DNA of 64,000 bases, taken from NCBI GenBank assembly GCA_964594065.1, contig CAZQKX010000010.1:12023-76022 (forward strand). The letters run 5' to 3'. Of the stretch, positions 8,424 to 16,951 are shown in pieces (the first letter of the stretch is position 1; every line of letters begins with the position of its first letter). A model generated the notes under the pieces. The model ran no database searches and was not told the DNA's origin. It saw only the letters and a list, made by a program, of their open reading frames with translations. The position numbers and the translations under genes were made by a program. The stretch comes from 4572-13 sp964594065 (GTDB taxonomy: Bacteria; Planctomycetota; Phycisphaerae; Sedimentisphaerales; Anaerohalosphaeraceae).

Positions 8424-10745
8424 ATGGAAAAGACAAAGTTACTCAAAGTGTTAATGGTCATCGTTATCTTGCAAGTGTCTACTTTGATCCTGCCGATAAG
8501 TGCAGAAACAACTGCTGCCTCTGAAAACCCCGAACAACTGCGAGAGAAATTACTCTCTGATATTGACCAAAAAATCAAAGCCCTGCAAGCTGATAAGGCA
8601 AGTCTGCTTAATGAAGAGACCTGGCATCAAACCGTTAATACACTCAGTGTAAAAAACATTGAGCCGGATCTTGCAGAGAGTTCGCAACGAACTGAGCAGG
8701 TTAGTGATTCTTATGAGCTATCGTTATTTGATATGTCATTAGAAGAATTGCTGGTTCTGGATATAACATCGGCGACACTTACAGATACAGAAGCCAGATT
8801 AACCCCCGCGGCAGTGACAACCATCACCAAAGAGCAAATTTACGATTCCGGTGCAAGAAGTCTGTTAGAGCTAATGGATATATACGTTCCAAACTTTCAA
8901 TGGATTCTTCACTGGCAGGATCCCAGACATGTCGGTGCAAGAGGTATTATTTCAAATCTTGACGATAAATACCTATTGCTGGTAAATGGCAAAGTCATGA
9001 ACGAAAAGACTGACTTTGGTGTTATCACCGAGCGCGATTTGCCTATGCTGTCTGATATTCATAAAGTCGAGGTCATTCGAGGACCTGGTTCCGCGATGTA
9101 TGGACCGGGTGCATTGGCAATGGTTGTCAATATTATCACGGAATCGGCACGAACCTTTGAAGGCGAAGAAATATTAGCTCGTGGAGGAGCCGTCGAAAGA
9201 TTCGCTTCTTTTGAATTCAAAAGCGGTAGAAAGCTTTCTGCTAATAGTGGTCTTTACTTATATGCCGGTGCGAGTGAGTATTCCGGTTCAGCAATTGCAG
9301 ACTCTCCGATCGTACTTGGCCGTGACAACCAAACTTACATGGGAAATACATATAACGTTAATGACAAAATCAGACATCACTTCGCTGACTTCAATGCTTC
9401 TTACAAAAACGAACCGAAAGTCAAGCTGTTCGCTCACTATTTCAAAGGCAATTTTGACATGTGGTTCAGACATACTGAAGGTTCAGAGACAATTGACGAT
9501 TTATGGCCGCGTTGGGACCATGGCATGCTGTATAAACAAAGTACTGTTTATGCCAGCTACAAGCAGGAAATTTCATCGACTCTGGATATGACGTATGCAT
9601 TAAGCTATGATCGCACCGCGCTACAAAAAACAGCGGCCATAACGCGCAACCATTCAGAAGAAGAATTATACGCAAAGCTTTTAGCGAACTGGACCCCCAA
9701 GGAAAATCACAAACTGGCGGCTGGTGTTGAATTTTCACGTGAGCGCTTTGGCGGTGCTTATAATGGCGAAGCCACCCATTGGATTTTCTGGCAGAACCCT
9801 CAAACGGATAATAACACAATGCAAAAATGGCATACGGACATGCAATCTGTATTCGGAGAGTACCAGTGGAACATTAATGACATGTTTACCTTTTTCGGCA
9901 GCGGCCGTCTTGATAAGCATACCTATACGAAATCAATGTTCTCGCCAAGAGGTGCACTTGTTATTGCCCCGACAGAAAAGGATACATTTAAGTTAATTGC
10001 CTCAAAATCATCTCGGACAAACAGTAATGCGCAAATGAAACTCGAGTATGACAGAAATAATAATAAGAGCAAGGCGGAAGAACTTGAAGCCTATGAAGCA
10101 CGATATGAAAGACAGCATAGTGAAGATCTCTGGTTTGCCGGTTCGGCGTTTCTATATGATCACGATATGATTGCATGGAGCGGTACTGCTATTCAGCCAG
10201 TAGGAAATGTTGATTCATGGGGTTGGGAAGCAGAGCTCAAATACAATAAAGACAAATTAAGCATCGACGCCTCGCACAGTTACACGAAAATGCTCGATGT
10301 GTCTATTGATCCGGGCGTAACTCTCAGCTCACTTGAATTTACTTCGAAGCCAATGGGATATGGTGAAAACTTTGCATACTGGAGTAATCATCAGACAAAA
10401 ATCGCCGTCAACTATAAGCTTAATGATCGCTGCACACTGACCAGTTCGCTGTATACTTATTGGGGATATCCCGGTGCAGAAGACTGGGCCGAATATCGCG
10501 GCAGCCAGAACTCTGCATTTTATAAAGATGGATATGATGAATCATTCCAGGTCAGCATGTTCCTGAATGCCGGTTTAAATATCGTAGTAGATGAAAACAC
10601 CATGCTTCAACTCTATGGTTATAATCTGCTGGGTCTCTATGACGAGATGCTGAATTCACGTCATGGAGGAAACGCGAGCTATTGGGCAGGACATGCCAGA
10701 ATCCACGCTCCGGCAGCCGGTTTTTCTTTGAAAAGAAAATTCTAA
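8424..10745 (+). CDS. TonB-dependent outer-membrane receptor
   Basis: 773 residues with a signal peptide (about 1-28), then a short helical, charged stretch (about 35-70), a plug domain (about 125-240, with TPAAVTTITKEQI, the GARG motif and VEVIRGPGSAMYGPGA) and a 22-strand-type barrel ending in the terminal Phe (LKRKF) typical of outer-membrane proteins. FDMSLEELLVLDITSA just before the plug resembles the N-terminus of catecholate- or sugar-type receptors, but no clear TonB box was picked out. Such receptors move large ligands across the outer membrane using the TonB-ExbBD energy system. Its divergence from a glycosidase/sulfatase run suggests an oligosaccharide ligand, though no SusD-like partner is present. 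A strong terminator follows directly. Confidence 0.93.
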   Translation: MEKTKLLKVLMVIVILQVSTLILPISAETTAASENPEQLREKLLSDIDQKIKALQADKASLLNEETWHQTVNTLSVKNIEPDLAESSQRTEQVSDSYELSLFDMSLEELLVLDITSATLTDTEARLTPAAVTTITKEQIYDSGARSLLELMDIYVPNFQWILHWQDPRHVGARGIISNLDDKYLLLVNGKVMNEKTDFGVITERDLPMLSDIHKVEVIRGPGSAMYGPGALAMVVNIITESARTFEGEEILARGGAVERFASFEFKSGRKLSANSGLYLYAGASEYSGSAIADSPIVLGRDNQTYMGNTYNVNDKIRHHFADFNASYKNEPKVKLFAHYFKGNFDMWFRHTEGSETIDDLWPRWDHGMLYKQSTVYASYKQEISSTLDMTYALSYDRTALQKTAAITRNHSEEELYAKLLANWTPKENHKLAAGVEFSRERFGGAYNGEATHWIFWQNPQTDNNTMQKWHTDMQSVFGEYQWNINDMFTFFGSGRLDKHTYTKSMFSPRGALVIAPTEKDTFKLIASKSSRTNSNAQMKLEYDRNNNKSKAEELEAYEARYERQHSEDLWFAGSAFLYDHDMIAWSGTAIQPVGNVDSWGWEAELKYNKDKLSIDASHSYTKMLDVSIDPGVTLSSLEFTSKPMGYGENFAYWSNHQTKIAVNYKLNDRCTLTSSLYTYWGYPGAEDWAEYRGSQNSAFYKDGYDESFQVSMFLNAGLNIVVDENTMLQLYGYNLLGLYDEMLNSRHGGNASYWAGHARIHAPAAGFSLKRKF

Positions 10746-10767
10746 TATTTAATAACTTCGTCTTTTC

Positions 10768-10804
10768 GGCCCCTTGCATAAGAAATGTAAGGGGCCTTTT
10801 TTTT
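10768..10804 (+). terminator. Rho-independent terminator after the TonB receptor
   Basis: GGCCCCTT (10768-10775) pairs with AAGGGGCC (10789-10796) and is followed by eight T residues (10797-10804). The T-run reaches into the stop codon of the convergent gene. On the minus strand the hairpin is not followed by T residues, so it serves only the plus strand. Confidence 0.9.
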
Positions 10805-11982
10805 CAAAAGTTTTCCAACAGTTCAAGTATCACTGCCAGCTGGGCCGTACTGTCTAGGTAAGCATAGCGCCCTCCTGCACCACCCGTCCATTGTCCCTGT
10901 TGAATCAAGGACGCCCCCCTGTCCTGCATCGCGGTGATCTGGTCATCCATCCCCTTAACTTCGAAAGCAATGTGATGAACGCCATCCCCCTTTTCGTCGA
11001 GAAAATCCCTCCAGGTACTGGGACCGCCTACGGGCTCAAGCAGTTCAAGGGTGATGTTGTCAAAATGGAAAAATGCCATTTTGACCCTGGCTTTTGTGGG
11101 CTTGCCGTCGTAGCGGGTCTTCGCTTTGTCTTCGGTTTCGCTGGTATTTATTTTCGGAACATCCACACCAAAAAACGCGGCATAGTTTTTCGCATACGTT
11201 TCAACATCACCAACAACAAGTCCTATCTGTACGAATTTTTTTGCATTAAATGGTTTTGCATGGCCGGACATAATGGGCGTCTCCTTTATAAAATTCATCT
11301 CGCCTTTATCAATCACCACGACGTTATCGAATGCCGTCTTACCATCGGCTTTGACCCAAAGGCCAATGTGTCCGGCCTCCCGAAAAGTTGAGTCCTCCAA
11401 TTCCAACATTTTTTCCCCATCCAGAAAAGCGGTAATATGATCGCCGATATGGTCGATCTGAATCTCGTGCCATGCCTTAGGATCGATTTTAACATCAGCC
11501 GAGGCCAATTGTTTTCGTTTTCCGTCTTTCACGGTGTACACACGAAAATTATCTTCCAATGGATTCCAGCGGGCAATGTAGTAGTTATCCGAATTCCCGG
11601 CCCGCCAGATGGGGCCGCCGCCTTGGTCGATCTTCCCTTCGATGGCCTTAACCATAACTTTTATGGAAAGATCCCTGTAATTTGTATCCTCAGCAATCAG
11701 AAGATTGAACGTTCTATTGGGATTGTTATTTTCCACAATGGCTACAACCTGAGTGCCTGTTACTGCCGTGTCGTCATGAATGACCTGCCATTGCGCCGGC
11801 GTGCTGTTTGTCTGAGTCTCAGCAACGACCCAACCGTCGGGAAGTGAAGACTTTCTCGCCTGATCAAATGACCAGACGGCGCTTTTTCCTGCTTTCTTTA
11901 CCGACACCCGTTCCTGTGAACATCCTATCGTCAATAAAAACACACAGACTACGAAAGCAGTGAAGATCACTTGTTTACCCAT
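10804..11982 (-). CDS. Lipoprotein: DUF1080/LamG-like domain fused to a VOC (glyoxalase-fold) domain
   Basis: 392 residues. LTIGC (Cys21) is a lipobox. Residues about 35-225 look like the concanavalin-type beta sandwich of DUF1080/3-keto-disaccharide hydrolase proteins (GPIWRAGNSDNYYIARWNP, AWHEIQIDHIGDHITAFLDG, GHIGLWVKADGKTAFDNV). Residues about 245-392 look like a vicinal-oxygen-chelate domain related to methylmalonyl-CoA epimerase (FVQIGLVVGDVETYAKNY, LELLEPVGG, GDGVHHIAFEV, with His and Glu metal ligands plausible). AGGAG lies upstream of the ATG. VOC domains are usually cytoplasmic and metal-dependent, so tethering one to the envelope beside a sugar-binding fold is odd. It may act on an unusual sugar or sugar acid released from the glycan, but this is unproven. 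Confidence 0.75.
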   Translation of the reverse strand: MGKQVIFTAFVVCVFLLTIGCSQERVSVKKAGKSAVWSFDQARKSSLPDGWVVAETQTNSTPAQWQVIHDDTAVTGTQVVAIVENNNPNRTFNLLIAEDTNYRDLSIKVMVKAIEGKIDQGGGPIWRAGNSDNYYIARWNPLEDNFRVYTVKDGKRKQLASADVKIDPKAWHEIQIDHIGDHITAFLDGEKMLELEDSTFREAGHIGLWVKADGKTAFDNVVVIDKGEMNFIKETPIMSGHAKPFNAKKFVQIGLVVGDVETYAKNYAAFFGVDVPKINTSETEDKAKTRYDGKPTKARVKMAFFHFDNITLELLEPVGGPSTWRDFLDEKGDGVHHIAFEVKGMDDQITAMQDRGASLIQQGQWTGGAGGRYAYLDSTAQLAVILELLENF

Positions 11983-12066
11983 CTGCCTTATCTCCTAAAA
12001 GAGAAGTTTTTATCATGGAATACTATTTGTTTACTATAAAAAACCCAAAGAGTACTTTTGGCCATT

Positions 12067-12777
12067 TTAATTTTCCTTGTCATTTCGACTCGGCTTGTCA
12101 GGTGATTTCTTTTCCACAGGAATCCCCACCCTGAGACTATCTCCGTCGTAGAATGAGATTGACCTGTGATATCCTAGAAATCTTTCTACATTCTTATTTA
12201 AGTCTTCTTCCATTTCTTCAGGCTCCCAAGTGAAGTAGGTATCATCGTCGGCCACAAGGACATAGGGCAGATATGAGGCGTCCTTCGGCCATTCATCTTT
12301 GATCTGAGAATTTAGTTCCCCGATTACGTCACGATGGCTCTTTCCTTCTGGTTTGGAGCCCTTCAAACCGGGAAGAGTTCTCTCGAAATATCCCATGCGA
12401 TTTCTTTCATTTTGTGGAAGCTGATTTCTAGCAAGTAACCAATACTTGTGCAAGATCATTCCTCCAACGTGATCTGGATGAACATTTTCACCCACGCTCT
12501 TTATCAAAGGTTCATTTCCCCAAACAGGAACATTATTGCGAATCCACATTCCAAAGTCAAAGTGCAAATGACCCAATCCTTGTTCATGAAAACGGGCAAT
12601 CTGGAGCGTTTCTTCTTGGGGCATTTGTGATAACACCCAATTGGCCGCTTCGTCGACAGTCTTACAAAATGGTCGAGTGTCCTTTTCTTCTTTGCATCCA
12701 GCCGGAAACAGTATTCCAAGTAACAAGACAATCGAAAGAATGAATCCGCTTCGTGAATCGCTGACAACTCTCTGCAT
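12067..12777 (-). CDS. DUF6794-like lipoprotein of unknown function
   Basis: 236 residues with a lipobox (FPAGC, Cys28). The middle part (TVDEAANWVLSQ, LHFDFGMWIRNN, HPDHVGGMIL) matches my recollection of DUF6794, a small domain of unknown role with a conserved fGMWIRN core and an HPD motif. This should be confirmed with a profile search. The C-terminal 100 residues are charged (EPEEMEEDLNKNVERF) and end in a Lys-rich tail. AGGAG is well placed before the ATG. It lies 84 bp from the VOC lipoprotein and 127 bp from the SGNH hydrolase, all on the minus strand, so the three may be one transcript. No enzymatic motif is visible. Confidence 0.75.
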   Translation of the reverse strand: MQRVVSDSRSGFILSIVLLLGILFPAGCKEEKDTRPFCKTVDEAANWVLSQMPQEETLQIARFHEQGLGHLHFDFGMWIRNNVPVWGNEPLIKSVGENVHPDHVGGMILHKYWLLARNQLPQNERNRMGYFERTLPGLKGSKPEGKSHRDVIGELNSQIKDEWPKDASYLPYVLVADDDTYFTWEPEEMEEDLNKNVERFLGYHRSISFYDGDSLRVGIPVEKKSPDKPSRNDKEN

Positions 12778-12904
12778 AATAGTTACTCCTCATCAAATAA
12801 ACGAAACCCATCTAATTTCCCTGTTTTTCCTTATCCCATTTTTAAGATCCCACATTTTCAAAAAAGCCGAAAATCCAATTTGTGATTTTCACCGTACATC
12901 TAGC

Positions 12905-14293
12905 TCATGTACCGATCGGAGTAATCGTCCAGCGATGGGGCCTTGGTTGGTTGACGGTCCAGATTTTTTTCATCCACTCTTGTTCCTGAACCTTTAAGGC
13001 ATCCTCCTGAGGGACTGACTCCAGAAAGGCTTTGACCTGGCTTTTCAGATAATAGTACCACGGCTTGCCTTTTGATGTTTCCACGTGCCCATCCAGCGCC
13101 GCTTTTAACGCTTCAAGGTCATCTTCAGAAACCTGTGGATCCAGCTTGCTCAGCATGGTATAACGGACGTGGGCGATGGAACGCAGTTTGCTGACTACCG
13201 CAAGACGCTCGTCATTGACGGCTTTAACTTTCAGAGCCTGCTGATACTGCGAGGTCGAATCATTGTCCGACAGATTAATCCCTGCGGCCAGCTCACCGCA
13301 GCAATAGGTCCCGACGGATACATCGTCAATCTTCAGTTCATAGGTTCCGGACTTTAGATTCTTGACTTTCAGGATCTGCTGGTTGAGTTCTGTCTGGAAC
13401 GGAATCCATTGAAGCACCTCCACCTGCCCGCCCGTCACCGGAAACGGCAACGCATTCTCTGTACATGTGAAGGCAACTCGATCCGAGGCCAGTTCGGCCC
13501 CGGCTCCAATTGTACAGTTCTCCTGCTTGATGATTTTGCCCGCGGCCGCATCCAGTTCGATCGCGGAAACCAGCCGCGGCATGTTCTGCGCTTTTAGGAA
13601 GGCATAGGACATGACAAAATGACCCGGAGCGCCAGGATGAACCCGGTCATGACCCACGAGGGTCGCAGCGGAGTCTGCCTTTTGAAGCGTTTCATTGAGC
13701 CGGCACATGATAGAGTAGAAATCAACAATGCTGCCGTCATATTTTTCAGCCAGTGTTTCAAGAAACTCCCCAAACCGTCCAAGCTGGTCATTCTTGCCCA
13801 TCAGGTTCTTTTGTTTTATTTTAGCTGTTTGATCGTAGATGGAGGGCTTGATAAAGATGATGCGGCAATTGGTCTTCGCAAGCGATGCCGCCAGCAGATC
13901 CATTTCACGGGTATAGGTTGTATAGGCCTGCTTCCGCCCTTTCAGCATTTTCTCGGTCGGTTCGCCGTCGGTGAAGCACCATGCCCACGCATCGTTCATA
14001 CCAAGCATAATCGTGGCAACATTCGGCTGATGTATGGTAATATCGCTTTTGAACCGTTTATTGGTCCCCGGTGCCGTATCACCGGAAATACCGCAGTTGT
14101 AACACGCAAAGGGCCGGTTCGGAAACCGCGTGGCATAAAACAGGTAAATATTGGGGTGGTAGCTGCCGCCATGGGTAATCGAATCACCGATAAATATGAC
14201 CCGGTCTCCTTTTTCAAACGCCGGAACAACCGCTTGAGCAATTGAAACCATTGCAAAAAAAGCGACAACCAGCCATAACTTCAGAATACGCAT
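12905..14293 (-). CDS. Secreted SGNH/GDSL hydrolase
   Basis: About 462 residues with a signal peptide (1-22). The four SGNH blocks are visible: GDSI with the nucleophile Ser38, the Gly block near NCGISGD (67-72), GMND with Asn100, and the DRVHPG block near residue 215 supplying catalytic Asp and His. A C-terminal beta and helical extension follows (about 240-460). Homologues are carbohydrate esterases or lipases that remove acetyl or similar groups. In this setting removal of acetyl esters from a polysaccharide is plausible. The frame extends to a TTG at 14308, but AAAGG lies seven bases before the ATG at 14293, which also gives the better signal peptide. Confidence 0.9.
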   Translation of the reverse strand: MRILKLWLVVAFFAMVSIAQAVVPAFEKGDRVIFIGDSITHGGSYHPNIYLFYATRFPNRPFACYNCGISGDTAPGTNKRFKSDITIHQPNVATIMLGMNDAWAWCFTDGEPTEKMLKGRKQAYTTYTREMDLLAASLAKTNCRIIFIKPSIYDQTAKIKQKNLMGKNDQLGRFGEFLETLAEKYDGSIVDFYSIMCRLNETLQKADSAATLVGHDRVHPGAPGHFVMSYAFLKAQNMPRLVSAIELDAAAGKIIKQENCTIGAGAELASDRVAFTCTENALPFPVTGGQVEVLQWIPFQTELNQQILKVKNLKSGTYELKIDDVSVGTYCCGELAAGINLSDNDSTSQYQQALKVKAVNDERLAVVSKLRSIAHVRYTMLSKLDPQVSEDDLEALKAALDGHVETSKGKPWYYYLKSQVKAFLESVPQEDALKVQEQEWMKKIWTVNQPRPHRWTITPIGT

Positions 14294-14583
14294 ACGCTTG
14301 CCTTTCAATGAACGTTACTTTTAATTTATAACATGTTCTAAATTTTTGTGCCAATAAAAATAGCGGGTGTCATCGAGATTAAAAATACGACCCGAACGCA
14401 ACCTCGTATCGCGACACTGATTCCTCAAGTTACGTCAACCTTGCAAAAAAAAATGTGTTAGTGTTAACATTCCGGCAAGTTTGATAAGCCTTATGAATGA
14501 CTGTTAATTTTTTCTTTTTTATATGTGGCAATTTATGTTATAAAAAATACAAAATTTTAAACCGTTTATTGATAGAGACTGCG

Positions 14584-15594
14584 ATGACAAAAAGACAGGT
14601 AATTAAGCAAGTTCTGGATGGAAACAAACCGCCCTATGTGCCATGGTCATGTTCCCTGACGCTGGAATCAGCAGAAAAACTTTCGGACCATTACGGAGGC
14701 GATGACCTGGATGGGTGCTTGCAAAACCATTTCCTTTGCCTTGGCGATGAGATTGGATTTTTTGAGGATATTGGCGATGACCGCTTCAAGGATGTTTTCG
14801 GTGTCGTCTGGAACAGGGAGGTTGATAAGGACATCGGGATCGTTGAAGGCTGTGTCCTCAGTAAACCGACATTGTCCGGCTATACGGTCCCGGATCCTGT
14901 AGCGGATAGATTTTTTAGTGATATTGAAGGCAGGATCGCCCAGTCCCCGGATTTATTCAGAATCTTTACAATTGGGTTTTCATTATATGAGCGTGCATGG
15001 ACACTTCGCGGAATGGAAAATCTGATGATGGATTTCTTTGAAAACCCGGATTTTGTTCGTCAAGTGCTCCGCGCTATTGCTGATTATAATATTGCCCAGA
15101 TCAACGAAGCAGCCAAGTATGATATTGATGCGATTCGTTTTGGTGATGATTGGGGGCAGCAGACAGGTCTTCAGATGGGCCCTGCCTTGTGGAACGAGTT
15201 CATCCGGCCTGAACTTGAACGTATGTATGGTGCCGTTAAAGATGCCGGAAAATATGTTCTTATCCATTCATGCGGAAAGGTTGATGAACTTTTTGATGAT
15301 CTGATCGAGATCGGTTTAGATTGTTTCAATCCATTTCAGCCGGAAGTGATGGATGTTTACGAACTGATTAAAAAGTATCAGGGCAGGCTTGCTTTTCATG
15401 GAGGCCTTTCGACCCAAAAGACACTGCCGTATGGTACGGTCGAAGACGTAAAAAATGAGACGCGACGGCTGCTTGAGGCCGGCAAAAATGGCGGATATAT
15501 TTTCTCACCTGCACATGCTATCGAGGGCGATGTGCCGCTTGAAAATATGCTTGCATTTCTTGAAGAACTGCACTCACAAGAGGGATACGAATGA
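14584..15594 (+). CDS. Uroporphyrinogen decarboxylase-fold protein (methyltransferase-like)
   Basis: 336 residues covering a UROD/MtaA-type TIM barrel: MTKRQVIKQVLDGNKP at the start, RFGDDWGQQTGLQM, then VLIHSCGKVDELFDDLIEIG and a C-terminal GGLSTQKTLPYGTVEDV / GGYIFSPAH block. The HSCG motif and the PYGT segment are characteristic of the UROD superfamily members that transfer methyl groups with corrinoid proteins or act on unknown substrates, rather than of heme-pathway HemE. No heme gene is nearby. The frame opens at an ATG at 14497, but the 29 extra residues are hydrophobic and unlike the family, so 14584 is preferred. It converges with larA (47 bp). The true substrate is unknown. Confidence 0.83.
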   Translation: MTKRQVIKQVLDGNKPPYVPWSCSLTLESAEKLSDHYGGDDLDGCLQNHFLCLGDEIGFFEDIGDDRFKDVFGVVWNREVDKDIGIVEGCVLSKPTLSGYTVPDPVADRFFSDIEGRIAQSPDLFRIFTIGFSLYERAWTLRGMENLMMDFFENPDFVRQVLRAIADYNIAQINEAAKYDIDAIRFGDDWGQQTGLQMGPALWNEFIRPELERMYGAVKDAGKYVLIHSCGKVDELFDDLIEIGLDCFNPFQPEVMDVYELIKKYQGRLAFHGGLSTQKTLPYGTVEDVKNETRRLLEAGKNGGYIFSPAHAIEGDVPLENMLAFLEELHSQEGYE

Positions 15595-15641
15595 GGGAGG
15601 AAAAATACAACATTACAGAATGTAATATTATATGCAATTAG

Positions 15642-16931
15642 TTAGACATTGGCCCGAAGCAAAACTTTGTTGGCGCCGGTGACAATGAGTATTTTTTCCT
15701 GCGGATTTTTCGCCAGCCAACCGTCTACGACAGACTGCGGATCAGCACACGGGGTCATGTGGATTTTTTCGATCTCGGAATCTTCAATCTCAGAGTAAAG
15801 CCATAATCGTTTCAGTCGCCGGATCAATTTCGCGAATCGCCACGGCTTGTGGCTGAACAACCGGTATGCCCTCCTGTCGGATTCATCGATTTCATCCAGC
15901 GGACGAACCAGCTTATCATAAAACTGTTCGGCCGTGTGCGGGCTGCCCACACCTTTCGGACAGGCTGACAAAAACAAGATCTCGCCGCCGTCACAGACTG
16001 CGCTTGCGGTCAGTTCCAGCGCCCGCTGAGCGATATACAGGTCGACATCATTCGGTAAACCACCGGGCGATACAATCATTTTGTCAATCCGCCCTACCGA
16101 AAAACAGTTTAAACTGTCGGCTTTTAAAAACGCCTGCGCAGTGACCTGCTGAACCCGGCCAAACTCTGCCCAGTGGACCTGACCGCCCGTGCTTCGTGTT
16201 ACCATCGCCCAGACGGGACGGTCAGCGACGATTGCCGTCATTGCCTCCAGTTGATCCTGTGCCAGCGGATTATCTCGACGCGCCGCATCAGGATGCCACG
16301 GATGAACACCCGCACAAGAGGCCGGATCCATCGTCCAGCTATGATTTTGCTCAACCGTTTCAAACGCGCACAGGCCCGGCACAAAATTCTTGATCGGGTT
16401 TGAATAACCCGCAAAATAATGATGCTTTACATCAGAAAGAACCACGAAAACCGTCGGCTCCTGCAAACGGACATTATAATGTATCTCCGTCCCCCGCGCC
16501 GTTGAGGCAAGCGGAACAAAATCGGCCTGTCGGCAATCATGCACGACGATCTCGAAATTATCAATCCCTGAGTTCGTTGACTCGGCAGCAACCAGTTCGC
16601 GAATATGCTGATTCTCGGGTGTGTCGGGATTATGCGTGCCGGTACAGACAAAGAAGAGTACTTTTTCAGCATCTTTCATCAACGGTAATAACTGGCCCAG
16701 CAAGACATCCAGTGAAAGGTCCCGGGTTCCGTCCGGCAGCAAAACACCGACAGTCTGCCGGTTGACCTGCTCGGAAAAATCGCCGGCAGCACTCTTGATG
16801 GCGCGGGCGACAATGTGTGCATCGGTTTTGCGCGAGATATCTGAATGTTTCGGGACGATCACCTCGGCAATATTGCCCTGTGGGATTTCAAGCCTTATCT
16901 GCCCATGGCCGTAATGAAGTAAAATTTTCAT
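15642..16931 (-). CDS. larA: LarA-like nickel-pincer racemase/epimerase (DUF2088)
   Basis: 429 residues. It begins MKILLHYGHG as LarA proteins do and keeps the residues that hold the nickel pincer cofactor: His100 in CTGTHNP, His171 in HHYFAGYSNPIKNFVPG, Lys181 (the residue covalently linked to the cofactor in Lactobacillus LarA, with identical His-to-Lys spacing of ten) and His197 sixteen residues later. The usual GG before the Lys is NP here, which may mark another substrate. LarA interconverts D- and L-lactate; relatives racemise other 2-hydroxyacids. The frame is open to 17075 inside mraY, but the ATG at 16931 is conserved in position and lies 20 bp after the mraY stop. It is the fourth gene of the murE-murF-mraY run. 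The genes that make the cofactor (larB, larC, larE) are not in the window. Confidence 0.85.
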   Translation of the reverse strand: MKILLHYGHGQIRLEIPQGNIAEVIVPKHSDISRKTDAHIVARAIKSAAGDFSEQVNRQTVGVLLPDGTRDLSLDVLLGQLLPLMKDAEKVLFFVCTGTHNPDTPENQHIRELVAAESTNSGIDNFEIVVHDCRQADFVPLASTARGTEIHYNVRLQEPTVFVVLSDVKHHYFAGYSNPIKNFVPGLCAFETVEQNHSWTMDPASCAGVHPWHPDAARRDNPLAQDQLEAMTAIVADRPVWAMVTRSTGGQVHWAEFGRVQQVTAQAFLKADSLNCFSVGRIDKMIVSPGGLPNDVDLYIAQRALELTASAVCDGGEILFLSACPKGVGSPHTAEQFYDKLVRPLDEIDESDRRAYRLFSHKPWRFAKLIRRLKRLWLYSEIEDSEIEKIHMTPCADPQSVVDGWLAKNPQEKILIVTGANKVLLRANV

Positions 16932-16951
16932 TGTCCCGTCGCTTCTCACAA

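Noticed and set aside
10768..10804. Bidirectional function of the terminator after the TonB gene
   Set aside because: On the minus strand the hairpin is followed by GAAAAG and no T-run.
13619..14245. 208-residue frame antisense to the SGNH hydrolase gene
   Set aside because: No start signal; the sense strand has the four SGNH blocks and a signal peptide.
14497..14583. Upstream start of the UROD-like gene
   Set aside because: The extra residues are hydrophobic and unlike the family; the ATG at 14584 begins a normal N-terminus.
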